Source of the DNA: Candidatus Omnitrophota bacterium
Lineage (GTDB): Bacteria; Omnitrophota; Gorgyraeia; 1-14-0-20-64-10; JACQQZ01
Assembly (NCBI GenBank): GCA_016206755.1
Contig: JACQQZ010000030.1
Coordinates: 1-5,151 of the forward strand
Length of the DNA: 5,151 bases
Direction of reading: 5' to 3'
The notes below the pieces were generated by a model, which did not search any database, was not told where the DNA came from, and saw only the letters and a program-made list of their open reading frames with translations. The stretch's first letter is position 1, and each line of letters opens with the position of its first letter. Made by a program: the position numbers and the translations under genes. This document shows, in pieces, positions 1 through 5,151 of this stretch.

Positions 1-177
1 GACTAACCCCTGCTTGATGAAATGGTTGACGTAGTTGGAAACGGTGACGATGTTGAGCTTGATCAGCTTGGAAATGTCGGTGCGGGAGATCGGGCCGTAA
101 CGCTTGATCGCATCCAGAATGGACAGATTTTTACGTTCACGATCCGACAAGCGATGTTCGTCGAGTTCTCGGGTCAT
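1..177 (-). CDS. ROK-family transcriptional repressor, N-terminal winged helix-turn-helix (partial, 3' end beyond window)
   Basis: This is the first 59 codons of a gene that runs off the left edge. The visible part is a winged helix-turn-helix: a basic N-terminal stretch (about residues 1-16), then a helix 'LSILDAIKRYGPISRTDISK' (18-37), a recognition helix around 'LNIVTVSNYVNHF' (41-53), and 'IKQGLV' leading into the wing. The order 'I..YGPISRTDIS...TVS..V...I..GLV' is the usual N-terminus of ROK repressors (NagC, Mlc and XylR type), whose C-terminal sugar-kinase-like domain would lie outside the window. A MarR-like regulator cannot be excluded from this fragment. The ATG start is preceded at 10 bases by a GGAGGGG Shine-Dalgarno; an in-frame TTG immediately upstream is the alternative. 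It follows a nagA-containing cluster on the same strand, so regulation of that cluster by amino-sugar phosphates is a reasonable inference from NagC biology. Confidence 0.8.
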   Translation of the reverse strand, partial: MTRELDEHRLSDRERKNLSILDAIKRYGPISRTDISKLIKLNIVTVSNYVNHFIKQGLV

Positions 178-187
178 CAAAATGGCG

Positions 188-194
188 CCCCTCC
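188..194 (-). promoter_or_regulatory. Shine-Dalgarno of the ROK repressor gene
   Basis: On the minus strand this reads GGAGGGG, ten bases before the ATG at 177-175, and it supports that start. It is the only strong ribosome binding site seen in the window. It lies in the short near-palindrome CCCCGGAGGGG, which could partly occlude it, although the loop is too small for a stable hairpin. Confidence 0.6.
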
Positions 195-250
195 GGGGAA
201 GTTCAGGGTGAAATCAGCGCACTCACCGTACCACATCCGGCTTGAAAGCG

Positions 251-1264
251 TCAACCGCGACTCTTGGCTTGAAGACCGGCGTAAGAGTTTCCCAGTGTTT
301 CCCATACTTTTTTAGGATCGTCGCTGGCCAGCGAAATGTAGCCGGCCCCGTAATAGCTCCAAGCAGCGAGATTGCGTATCCCTGCCTGGTAAGCGGCTTC
401 GATCGCCTCCGGAATGCGCCCCTCTTCCCCCTGCTTGATGTTGAAATTGAGAATCCAGATTTGGCCTTCTTTTTTATACTGCTGGGCCAGCTTGGCGATC
501 CGGGCGGCGGAGCGGCCGACATGCCGGGCGACATCTTTCTGATGCGGTCTCCAATAAGGGTCCGTGCCGATGACGTCAACCTCCGGAAGGGCGGCCACCT
601 TCTCCCAATGGCTGTAAGTCGAGGAATTCTCAAATGGAAGGTAGCACATGGCGTTGGCAACTTTATGCTTTCGGCCCTCCCGGCATAAAAACGCCAGAAA
701 ATCGATCAGGGACTCCTCCTTGAATTCCCGCACCTGCGCTGTTTGAGCCGCCGGCATCGCTTCGTGGTAGCGCTTTTTGTAAAGTTCCAGGCAAATAGAG
801 CACCGGCAGGCCCAAGCGTTCCCGCCTGGCCCGGTGCCATCCTCCGGATAGATGTGAAAATGCGGCTCATCCCAAAAAAGGACCTGCGCGCCGATCTCGA
901 CGGAGACTTTCGTCCATTGCGCCAAATAGGCGCGGAATTCCGGGTGATTGGGGCAGCAGATGGGGAGCTGTTCGCCGGTGGCGCTGATTTGGCACAGATC
1001 CCGGCGCTTCATCACCAGGCCGGAGTAAGTCTCCCCGCCGAACGCCTGTCCCACCGCCCACGGGTCCAGCCACGTCTCCAACCCTAAGTCGCGCGTGTCT
1101 TTGACAATCCGCGCCATCGCCTGGGCGTAAAATTCTTTGTCTTCTTCGCTGAAGGTGTGGACGACGAAGTTGCAGTGGTTGCGCCTGATCTCTTCGAGGT
1201 CTTCGCGGACGCGCCACGGAATGCGGCAGCCGTAATAGCTGACACCGGTTTTTAGGGCGGGCAT
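251..1264 (-). CDS. Uncharacterised TIM-barrel-like protein, putative cytoplasmic glycoside hydrolase
   Basis: About 337 residues with no signal peptide or membrane segment. I do not recognise a named family. Alternating hydrophobic strands and amphipathic helices along the whole length suggest a (beta/alpha)8 barrel. Visible landmarks, numbered from the ATG, are 'KTGVSYYGCRIP' (5-16, first strand), 'TWLDPW' (64-69), 'CCPNHPEF' (103-110), 'VLFWDEPHFH' (128-137), a CxCxxC cluster (C153, C155, C158), 'GTDPYW' (233-238), 'IWILNFNIKQGEEG' (279-292) and 'AWSYYGAG' (311-318). 'WDEP' near mid-protein resembles the NEP motif at the end of strand 4 in clan GH-A hydrolases, which would make E133 the candidate acid/base. 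An acidic residue near 290-291, after a late strand, could be a nucleophile. The cysteine triplet may bind a metal or be structural. The start is ambiguous: ATG at 1264 gives a short leader like that of the related stump at 4394-4459, GTG at 1273 is in frame, and neither has a Shine-Dalgarno. It sits between nagA and a ROK regulator gene, which suggests an amino-sugar role by context only. Confidence 0.75.
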   Translation of the reverse strand: MPALKTGVSYYGCRIPWRVREDLEEIRRNHCNFVVHTFSEEDKEFYAQAMARIVKDTRDLGLETWLDPWAVGQAFGGETYSGLVMKRRDLCQISATGEQLPICCPNHPEFRAYLAQWTKVSVEIGAQVLFWDEPHFHIYPEDGTGPGGNAWACRCSICLELYKKRYHEAMPAAQTAQVREFKEESLIDFLAFLCREGRKHKVANAMCYLPFENSSTYSHWEKVAALPEVDVIGTDPYWRPHQKDVARHVGRSAARIAKLAQQYKKEGQIWILNFNIKQGEEGRIPEAIEAAYQAGIRNLAAWSYYGAGYISLASDDPKKVWETLGNSYAGLQAKSRG

Positions 1265-1300
1265 GCTGGCCACGATAGCATGAGGGGAGCGGCTTGGTCA

Positions 1301-1326
1301 ACGACCGTTACGCATGGCCGTTACGC
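1301..1326. repeat. Imperfect 13-bp tandem duplication across the stop codon of the secreted-protein gene
   Basis: Two adjacent 13-base units, 1301-1313 and 1314-1326, match at 11 of 13 positions; on the minus strand they read GCGTAACGGCCAT and GCGTAACGGTCGT. The first unit holds the final Ala codon and TAA stop of the upstream gene; the second lies in the short gap before the TIM-barrel gene. This may be a simple slippage duplication. A paired regulator half-site cannot be excluded, but nothing else supports one. Confidence 0.5.
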
Positions 1327-3201
1327 GTAGAAAAGAACGTACTGCTGGCCGGCTTCATCTTGCAAAACAGTGGCCAGAAAAATCCTTGATCCGGAGGAAA
1401 ATAATTTCTGCGCATAGAATTGTCCAATGACTTCTGGACCAATCTCATCCGGTGCAGCAGCAATCAATTGCGGAAGAGTTGTTAGATCATCCTCCACTTC
1501 CAGCGGGTGGTCCGACCAGATAATCAACTGTATCTCTCGGTCGACAATCTGGGGCAAACTCGCTGCGAGATCATCAGGGTTAACTGGAACCACCGTCGGA
1601 CCCCCCTCCCCATACAAAGGAAATTTGGTTGTAACAGCCGTAGCCCATTCCTGATAAATAAAAAACGTATAGCGCCCATAATTTTTTCCGCTCGTCGCCT
1701 GCGGAACACGCATCAGCCAAGCTTGAGCTTTTTCGCTTCCAAGGGTTTCTTGAGCTTGACCCATAATTTCGCCATAGGAATCGTCCAGTTGCAAAACTTC
1801 TGCTCCAGTATCGTTTATCCATCGAATCGCTCGAGCCAATTCCTCCAATCCGGCATCGGGATTGGCCTTGGACGCACCCCCCTCTACCACCCGCAAAAAA
1901 GGTCGACCGGGTCGGCCCGCTGCAGCGGTTCCGCCGCTTTCGCCCCTGAGATCTGGGGAAGCGGGACCCGGGGAAGCGGCCGGCAGGGGCAGATTCAACA
2001 CGATAGGTTGCCTTTCAACAGGAGGAGTCCAGGATTCACTCCATCCCAACGGATTGAATGCTTCCAGAGTTTCCATCAACAGTCGAGCCGCATTCAATCG
2101 CTCTTCCTCTGAAAGATTGAGATTCTCTGTCAGCCATTGCTGGAGGGCGCGCCATCGCTCATCGAGTGAATCGGCTTTAATCCAGCCCTGGATCGCTTTT
2201 TCAAAATCCGCCGCTGGAATTTCAGCGGCCTGGCTGGCTGCAAGGCCCACAGGAGCTCGAACCTTATGCTGCGGCAATGGCAATCCAAGAAGTTCTGCCG
2301 CATTTTGCGTAAATTTTCTGACTTCTTGATCTTCTCCCGGATCGCGCAATAAAAAGGGAGCGGGCTCATCTTGACTTGGCTTGGATGAACCTTCCCGGGC
2401 GACCCGAAATCCAGAGACCCCGGCGGCTTTGAGAACTTCTTCAACAACAACATCCGGAGCCACGCCATATCTTCCGGTCAAATAGAATCCGTCGGTAGTA
2501 AAGACCTCAACGCCGCTGCGCCCCACCAGACAAAGGACGCCTGTACCACCAGATTCTTCACCGGATATCATTAATGCAACGCGTCCTGCGGACGTATCAA
2601 ACAAAGGTGCCTCTTTCCGTTTTTGAAGAGCGGCTTGTGCCATTCGATACCAAACGCCGGGGCGATCGGACGCTTCAGAAATAGTTCTTTCCAATATCCC
2701 CTGCTCCACCAGGGCTTCTGCCATGGGCCGGCGAAGCGTGAGAATCAACCGATCGCCCTCAACGCTGGGTTGCGGAGGAAGCCAAACAGGAGCGGAAGGC
2801 AACCCGGCAGGAGATTCAATCCCCTGCAGGGACACAACCCATTTGCCGGTGATGTTTTTTTTCCACACTAACGGAACTTCAATTTCGTCCAGATCGGCGG
2901 AATCGGCGTTGTATCGAAGAATGAGCGTTTCCGGAAAAGACCCCTCTTCCATCTTGCTTCGAAAAGCCCAGTCGTTCACCCAATCCATCACCCGCTCAAA
3001 CTCAATGGCGCCAAACAATAAGTTTTCAGATTTGACATGATACGGCGCCGGCTCTTCCAAACCCGCCGAGCCCGCCGGCCGGAGCGCTTCGGCAATTTGA
3101 TCGTCCGCCGCCCCCTCGGCGCGCAGCGCGTACTGCGCCTGGGCGGGGCCGGCGGCAGTTGTAAAAACAGCGATGAGGAAAGAGACAGATAATCCACGCA
3201 C
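1321..3201 (-). CDS. Large secreted protein of unknown family, two-part with a Pro/Gly-rich linker
   Basis: 626 residues, family not recognised. An N-terminal export signal is clear: one Arg, a hydrophobic core (about residues 4-17), then 'GPAQA' before Gln, giving a likely signal peptidase I cut after Ala22. There is no lipobox cysteine and no later membrane helix, so the product is probably periplasmic or released. The mature start carries 'ALRPAGSAGLEE' (39-50), a pattern I loosely associate with Omnitrophota secreted proteins. Next come a mixed alpha/beta region (about 55-275), a helix-rich segment (about 331-395), a low-complexity Pro/Ala/Gly linker (about 401-445) and a C-terminal alpha/beta domain (456-626) ending in 'QQYVLFYA'. 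No catalytic motif is evident. Translation starts at GTG 28 bases after the nagA stop, without a convincing Shine-Dalgarno, so coupling or weak initiation is likely. The body of the gene is less GC-rich than its neighbours. That it is a real gene rests on the signal peptide, its length and its fit between co-directional genes. Confidence 0.8.
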   Translation of the reverse strand: MRGLSVSFLIAVFTTAAGPAQAQYALRAEGAADDQIAEALRPAGSAGLEEPAPYHVKSENLLFGAIEFERVMDWVNDWAFRSKMEEGSFPETLILRYNADSADLDEIEVPLVWKKNITGKWVVSLQGIESPAGLPSAPVWLPPQPSVEGDRLILTLRRPMAEALVEQGILERTISEASDRPGVWYRMAQAALQKRKEAPLFDTSAGRVALMISGEESGGTGVLCLVGRSGVEVFTTDGFYLTGRYGVAPDVVVEEVLKAAGVSGFRVAREGSSKPSQDEPAPFLLRDPGEDQEVRKFTQNAAELLGLPLPQHKVRAPVGLAASQAAEIPAADFEKAIQGWIKADSLDERWRALQQWLTENLNLSEEERLNAARLLMETLEAFNPLGWSESWTPPVERQPIVLNLPLPAASPGPASPDLRGESGGTAAAGRPGRPFLRVVEGGASKANPDAGLEELARAIRWINDTGAEVLQLDDSYGEIMGQAQETLGSEKAQAWLMRVPQATSGKNYGRYTFFIYQEWATAVTTKFPLYGEGGPTVVPVNPDDLAASLPQIVDREIQLIIWSDHPLEVEDDLTTLPQLIAAAPDEIGPEVIGQFYAQKLFSSGSRIFLATVLQDEAGQQYVLFYA

Positions 3202-3229
3202 AAGAGTAAGTATACCTGAGGGAGGGGCT

Positions 3230-4381
3230 TTATTTGATTAATTTTCCGGCGACGAACGTGGATTCGACCTTGCAATCCTGATTCCAAATCACAAGATCCG
3301 CCCAGCGCCCCGGGGCGAGCTCTCCGAGCCGGTCGGTCATCTTCAAGGCGCGGGCCGGATTGAGCGTCGCCATGCGGATGGCCGCCGGAAAATCAACACC
3401 GCAAAATTGCATGGCGTTGGCCACCATCCGGTCGAGTGTGAGTGTCGTTCCAAAAAGCGTTCCATCCGGCGCGGTGGCCACGCCGCCTTTGGAGGTGTAA
3501 GGCCGGCCGTCGTACTGATACTGGCCGTCCGGCAAACCGGCCGAGGGAAGCGCGTCGGTGATTAAAACAATGGACTCCGGCCGCAGCGCCCGCACCGTCC
3601 AGGAAAGCGCCGACGGGTGCACGTGGACGCCGTCCATAATGAGCTGCGCCGTCACATTGGAATCACTGAGGACTGCGCCCAACGCCCCCGGTGCTCGATG
3701 ATGAAACTCCCGCATCGCGTTGAACAAATGGGTGACGTGTCCAATCCCGGCGGAGAATCCGGCGCGCGCCTGAGCAAACGTTGCGTCGGTGTGTCCCATC
3801 GAAGCGACCGCCCCAAAATCGCGCATCACCGGCAAAAGAGAAATCGCCCCGGGCAACTCCGGCGCCATCGTGATCATCTTCAATTGCCCCGCCGCCGCCG
3901 TAAGCAGTCGCTTCAAATCATCCGCGTCCGGAGACCAGATGCGATCCGGGCGAATCATTCCTTTGCGCTTGACGTTCACGTAAGGACCTTCGATATGGAT
4001 GCCGAGGATGCGCGCGCAATCCTGAGGCCCGGCGGCGGCAATTTTGGCTGCAACTTCAAGATGCCTGGTGCCGCCCTGCTGTTTGCGAACGACCGTGGTC
4101 GCCAGATAAGAGGTGACGCCGTGAAACGCCAACGTGCGGCTGATGACATGAAGCGCCGCCGGATCGGCTTCGAGGACATCGCGTCCGCCGGCCCCGTGGC
4201 AGTGAACGTCGATCAGGCCGGGAGTGACCCAATTCCGACCGGCGTCCAGGCAGGGATCTTTGGGGTCGCGCGGGGCTGTCGCCGCCGGACCGACGTAGGA
4301 GATTTTTTCTCCGTCCATCCCCACCGCCCCGCCGGCGATGACCGCGTGCGGCGTAACAATTTTCCCTAAAATCCACTGCAT
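3230..4381 (-). CDS. nagA: N-acetylglucosamine-6-phosphate deacetylase
   Basis: Converts N-acetylglucosamine 6-phosphate to glucosamine 6-phosphate plus acetate in the cytoplasm, the step before NagB deamination or entry into cell-wall precursor synthesis. The 383 residues match the usual family length. The amidohydrolase landmarks are present in order: 'GLIDVHCHGAGG' with H60 and H62, 'GIHIEGPY' with metal-ligand E131, 'MGHTDATF' with H197, 'VTHLFNAMREFHHRAPG' with H218, 'MDGVHVHP' with H253, and 'LITDALPSAG' with the probable catalytic D276. The C-terminus has 'NPARAL...GELAPGRWADLVIW', the usual return to the N-terminal beta sandwich. An intact HxH motif suggests a two-metal site as in Bacillus NagA rather than the one-zinc site of the E. 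coli enzyme. The ATG start fits the family N-terminus but lacks a Shine-Dalgarno and follows an AT-rich stretch. It is co-directional with, and 28 bases from, the next gene. No key residue is missing. Confidence 0.96.
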   Translation of the reverse strand: MQWILGKIVTPHAVIAGGAVGMDGEKISYVGPAATAPRDPKDPCLDAGRNWVTPGLIDVHCHGAGGRDVLEADPAALHVISRTLAFHGVTSYLATTVVRKQQGGTRHLEVAAKIAAAGPQDCARILGIHIEGPYVNVKRKGMIRPDRIWSPDADDLKRLLTAAAGQLKMITMAPELPGAISLLPVMRDFGAVASMGHTDATFAQARAGFSAGIGHVTHLFNAMREFHHRAPGALGAVLSDSNVTAQLIMDGVHVHPSALSWTVRALRPESIVLITDALPSAGLPDGQYQYDGRPYTSKGGVATAPDGTLFGTTLTLDRMVANAMQFCGVDFPAAIRMATLNPARALKMTDRLGELAPGRWADLVIWNQDCKVESTFVAGKLIK

Positions 4382-4402
4382 AAAGTGTATTTATTAAATT
4401 GA
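4382..4402 (-). promoter_or_regulatory. AT-rich segment upstream of nagA, possible weak promoter
   Basis: An abrupt AT-rich stretch between GC-rich sequence and the nagA ATG. On the minus strand it contains TTTAAT (4398-4393), a five-of-six match to the -10 consensus, followed by few bases before the start codon. A transcript from here would have an almost absent leader, which would be consistent with the missing Shine-Dalgarno. No -35 element is visible at the expected distance, so this is only a candidate and could be junction sequence left by the deletion next to it. Confidence 0.25.
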
Positions 4403-4459
4403 TTCCCACCACCGCCGGGGGATGCGGCAGCCGTAGTAGCTCACGCCGGTCTTCACCAC
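4394..4459 (-). pseudogene. 5' stump of a paralogue of the TIM-barrel/glycoside-hydrolase-like gene
   Basis: A 21-codon reading frame starting with tandem GTG codons and ending in TAA. Residues 3-14, 'KTGVSYYGCRIP', are identical to the N-terminal strand of the protein encoded at 251-1264, and weaker similarity continues for a few residues (Arg and Glu align at stump positions 16 and 19) before it breaks into the AT-rich stretch and the stop. In the 12 identical codons the two copies differ at six, each by a synonymous third-base change, so this is not a recent copy and the ancestral gene was evidently under protein-level selection. The remaining roughly 300 codons are absent. The frame begins one base after the toxin stop codon and ends 12 bases before nagA, so it is most likely a deletion scar. 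A functional short leader peptide is a less likely alternative. Confidence 0.75.
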
Positions 4460-4460
4460 G

Positions 4461-4919
4461 TCAATCCGACTTCCCCGCGAGCACCCGGCGGAGCGCCTCT
4501 GCCAAACTCAGCACGTAGAGTGACCCGCCAGGCACGGACCGGCCCATGAGATGCCCAAAATGGGTGCGATCGCCGGTCACCAATGCGTCTACGCCGGCCT
4601 GGATCGCCGCCGCGAGAATGGGCGCATCCTCAACAGGCACCATATGGCGGGCCGCGAGGTGTTGAATCACGCGGGGATCCGGTTCTTGAATGTGGGGGAC
4701 CGCCTGGAGCCGGTGCTCAAACACCGTCAGCGCCTCCGGGCGTTTTGAGGCCAAGTTCCTCCGGGCTTCCTCTCTCGCATAGCTGGATGTCGCGAGCGTA
4801 CAGCGGCCGGCCTTCGCCAAGTCAAACAGCAAGGCGCTCCGGCTTTGCGCGTCGTAGGCCGCAGAGAACAGGATATTCGCATCGAGGAAGAATCGGGGCC
4901 GGGAGGGTTTACCGACCAC
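4461..4919 (-). CDS. PIN-domain ribonuclease, probable toxin of a type II toxin-antitoxin pair
   Basis: A predicted single-domain PIN endoribonuclease of about 152 residues, expected to cleave RNA in the cytoplasm when free of its antitoxin. Acidic active-site residues appear at the usual places: D13 in 'RFFLDANILFSAAY', E50/E51 in 'SSYAREEARRNL', D98 in 'PVEDAPILAAAI', and D117 in 'ALVTGDRTHFG'. The hydrophobic strand before each and the total length fit VapC-like or COG1569-type PIN proteins. I placed the start at GTG 4919, which gives six residues before the first strand and overlaps the antitoxin end by 11 bases, typical of translational coupling. In-frame GTG 4949 and TTG 4976 would add a basic extension inside the antitoxin gene and are less likely. 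No clear Shine-Dalgarno precedes any of them. The set of acidic residues is complete, so the nuclease is probably active. The target RNA cannot be predicted. Confidence 0.85.
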   Translation of the reverse strand: MVGKPSRPRFFLDANILFSAAYDAQSRSALLFDLAKAGRCTLATSSYAREEARRNLASKRPEALTVFEHRLQAVPHIQEPDPRVIQHLAARHMVPVEDAPILAAAIQAGVDALVTGDRTHFGHLMGRSVPGGSLYVLSLAEALRRVLAGKSD

Positions 4920-5151
4920 GCACGATCCGTGCGACCTGCCGTTGCTCACTCGGTGTCGCGCGGTTCTCTCCGGCAAATTCCTTGAGCCGCTCTTTCATGT
5001 AGATCTCCACCGGGTACACGCCGGCCGGCCGCAGGACGATGGTGCCATCCTTGGCCACATCCACCAAGAGCGGATCCCCCCCATGCAGGTGCAGCTGTTT
5101 ACGCACCGACCGCGGGATCGTCTCCTGCCCCTTCTCGCCAAGCACCGCCAA
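4909..5151 (-). CDS. AbrB/MazE-type (SpoVT-AbrB fold) antitoxin, 5' end at or beyond window edge
   Basis: About 80 visible codons. The N-terminal part, 'LGEKGQETIPRSVRKQLHL' followed by 'GGDPLLVDVAKDGTIVLRP', is the swapped-hairpin AbrB/MazE DNA-binding domain, whose usual core is 'KGQ(V/I)TIPKxVR..L.(I/L)..GD.L'. The tail 'VYPVEIYMKERLKEFAGEN' and its basic end form a helix that would bind and block the toxin, as in related antitoxins. It overlaps the PIN gene by 11 bases, giving the common antitoxin-first order, and would be expected to repress its own promoter, which lies outside the window. The first visible codon is TTG at the extreme edge; family proteins usually have a few more residues before the GEKGQ motif, so the true start is probably upstream. 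An oddity is Glu in 'GQETIP', where Val or Ile is usual. Confidence 0.85.
   Translation of the reverse strand: MAVLGEKGQETIPRSVRKQLHLHGGDPLLVDVAKDGTIVLRPAGVYPVEIYMKERLKEFAGENRATPSEQRQVARIVRGR

Noticed and set aside
178..250. Possible rho-independent terminator after the barrel gene
   Set aside because: The only inverted repeat is the short CCCCGGAGGGG, which has almost no loop and no following T run, and it overlaps the Shine-Dalgarno of the next gene.
242..688. 148-codon plus-strand frame opposite the barrel gene
   Set aside because: It is antisense to the barrel gene, has no family resemblance, and has a composition typical of a shadow frame.
867..1301. 144-codon minus-strand frame overlapping the start of the barrel gene
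   Set aside because: It is a frame shadow with a highly Arg/Pro/His-rich product; the overlapping frame has the paralogue support from the stump.
3202..3229. Possible promoter (TATACT on the minus strand) in the gap between nagA and the secreted-protein gene
   Set aside because: A -10-like hexamer is present at 3214-3209 but no plausible -35 lies at the right distance, and the spacing suits operon readthrough.
3617..4369. 250-codon open frame on the plus strand opposite nagA
   Set aside because: It lies wholly antisense to a gene with complete NagA catalytic motifs, its product is rich in Arg, His and Pro with no recognisable domain, and GC-rich coding DNA often leaves the complementary strand open.
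4920..4976. Extended N-terminus of the PIN toxin from the TTG at 4976
   Set aside because: The extra 19 residues are basic and low in order, lie inside the antitoxin gene and precede the first PIN strand; GTG 4919 gives the usual compact N-terminus and an 11-base overlap.

Overview
All genes supported in this window lie on the minus strand and read from right to left. In transcription order they are: an AbrB/MazE-type antitoxin (truncated by the right edge), its PIN-domain toxin, a 21-codon stump of a lost paralogue, an N-acetylglucosamine-6-phosphate deacetylase (nagA), a 626-residue secreted protein of unknown family, a roughly 337-residue TIM-barrel-like protein resembling a glycoside hydrolase, and the N-terminus of a ROK-family repressor (truncated by the left edge). 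The last four are separated by only 28, 56 and 73 bases and look like one amino-sugar transcription unit. No stretch over 300 bases lacks a gene, and I saw no RNA gene, CRISPR array, insertion sequence or convincing rho-independent terminator.

The host appears to be a fairly GC-rich bacterium with frequent GTG or TTG starts and weak Shine-Dalgarno signals. The secreted protein has an 'LRP...GLEE'-like segment just after its signal peptide. I associate this loosely with secreted proteins of Candidatus Omnitrophota, and the PVC superphylum and its relatives would also fit. The taxonomic guess is low confidence and rests on pattern memory.

Metabolic logic: NagA removes the acetyl group from GlcNAc-6-P, and ROK proteins of the NagC/Mlc/XylR type commonly repress amino-sugar or sugar genes. 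The TIM-barrel-like protein between them has no signal peptide and has a 'WDEP' motif like the NEP acid/base motif of clan GH-A hydrolases. It is a plausible cytoplasmic enzyme that feeds or processes an amino-sugar substrate. The secreted protein may act at the envelope, but nothing in it identifies a function.

The most interesting structure is the stump at 4394-4459. It encodes a 12-residue segment identical to the start of the TIM-barrel gene about 3.2 kb away. The two copies differ at six codons in that segment, all by synonymous third-position changes. This suggests that a second, once-functional family member stood directly upstream of nagA and was lost, with the toxin-antitoxin pair now abutting the scar. 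The secreted-protein gene also differs in base composition from its GC-rich neighbours.
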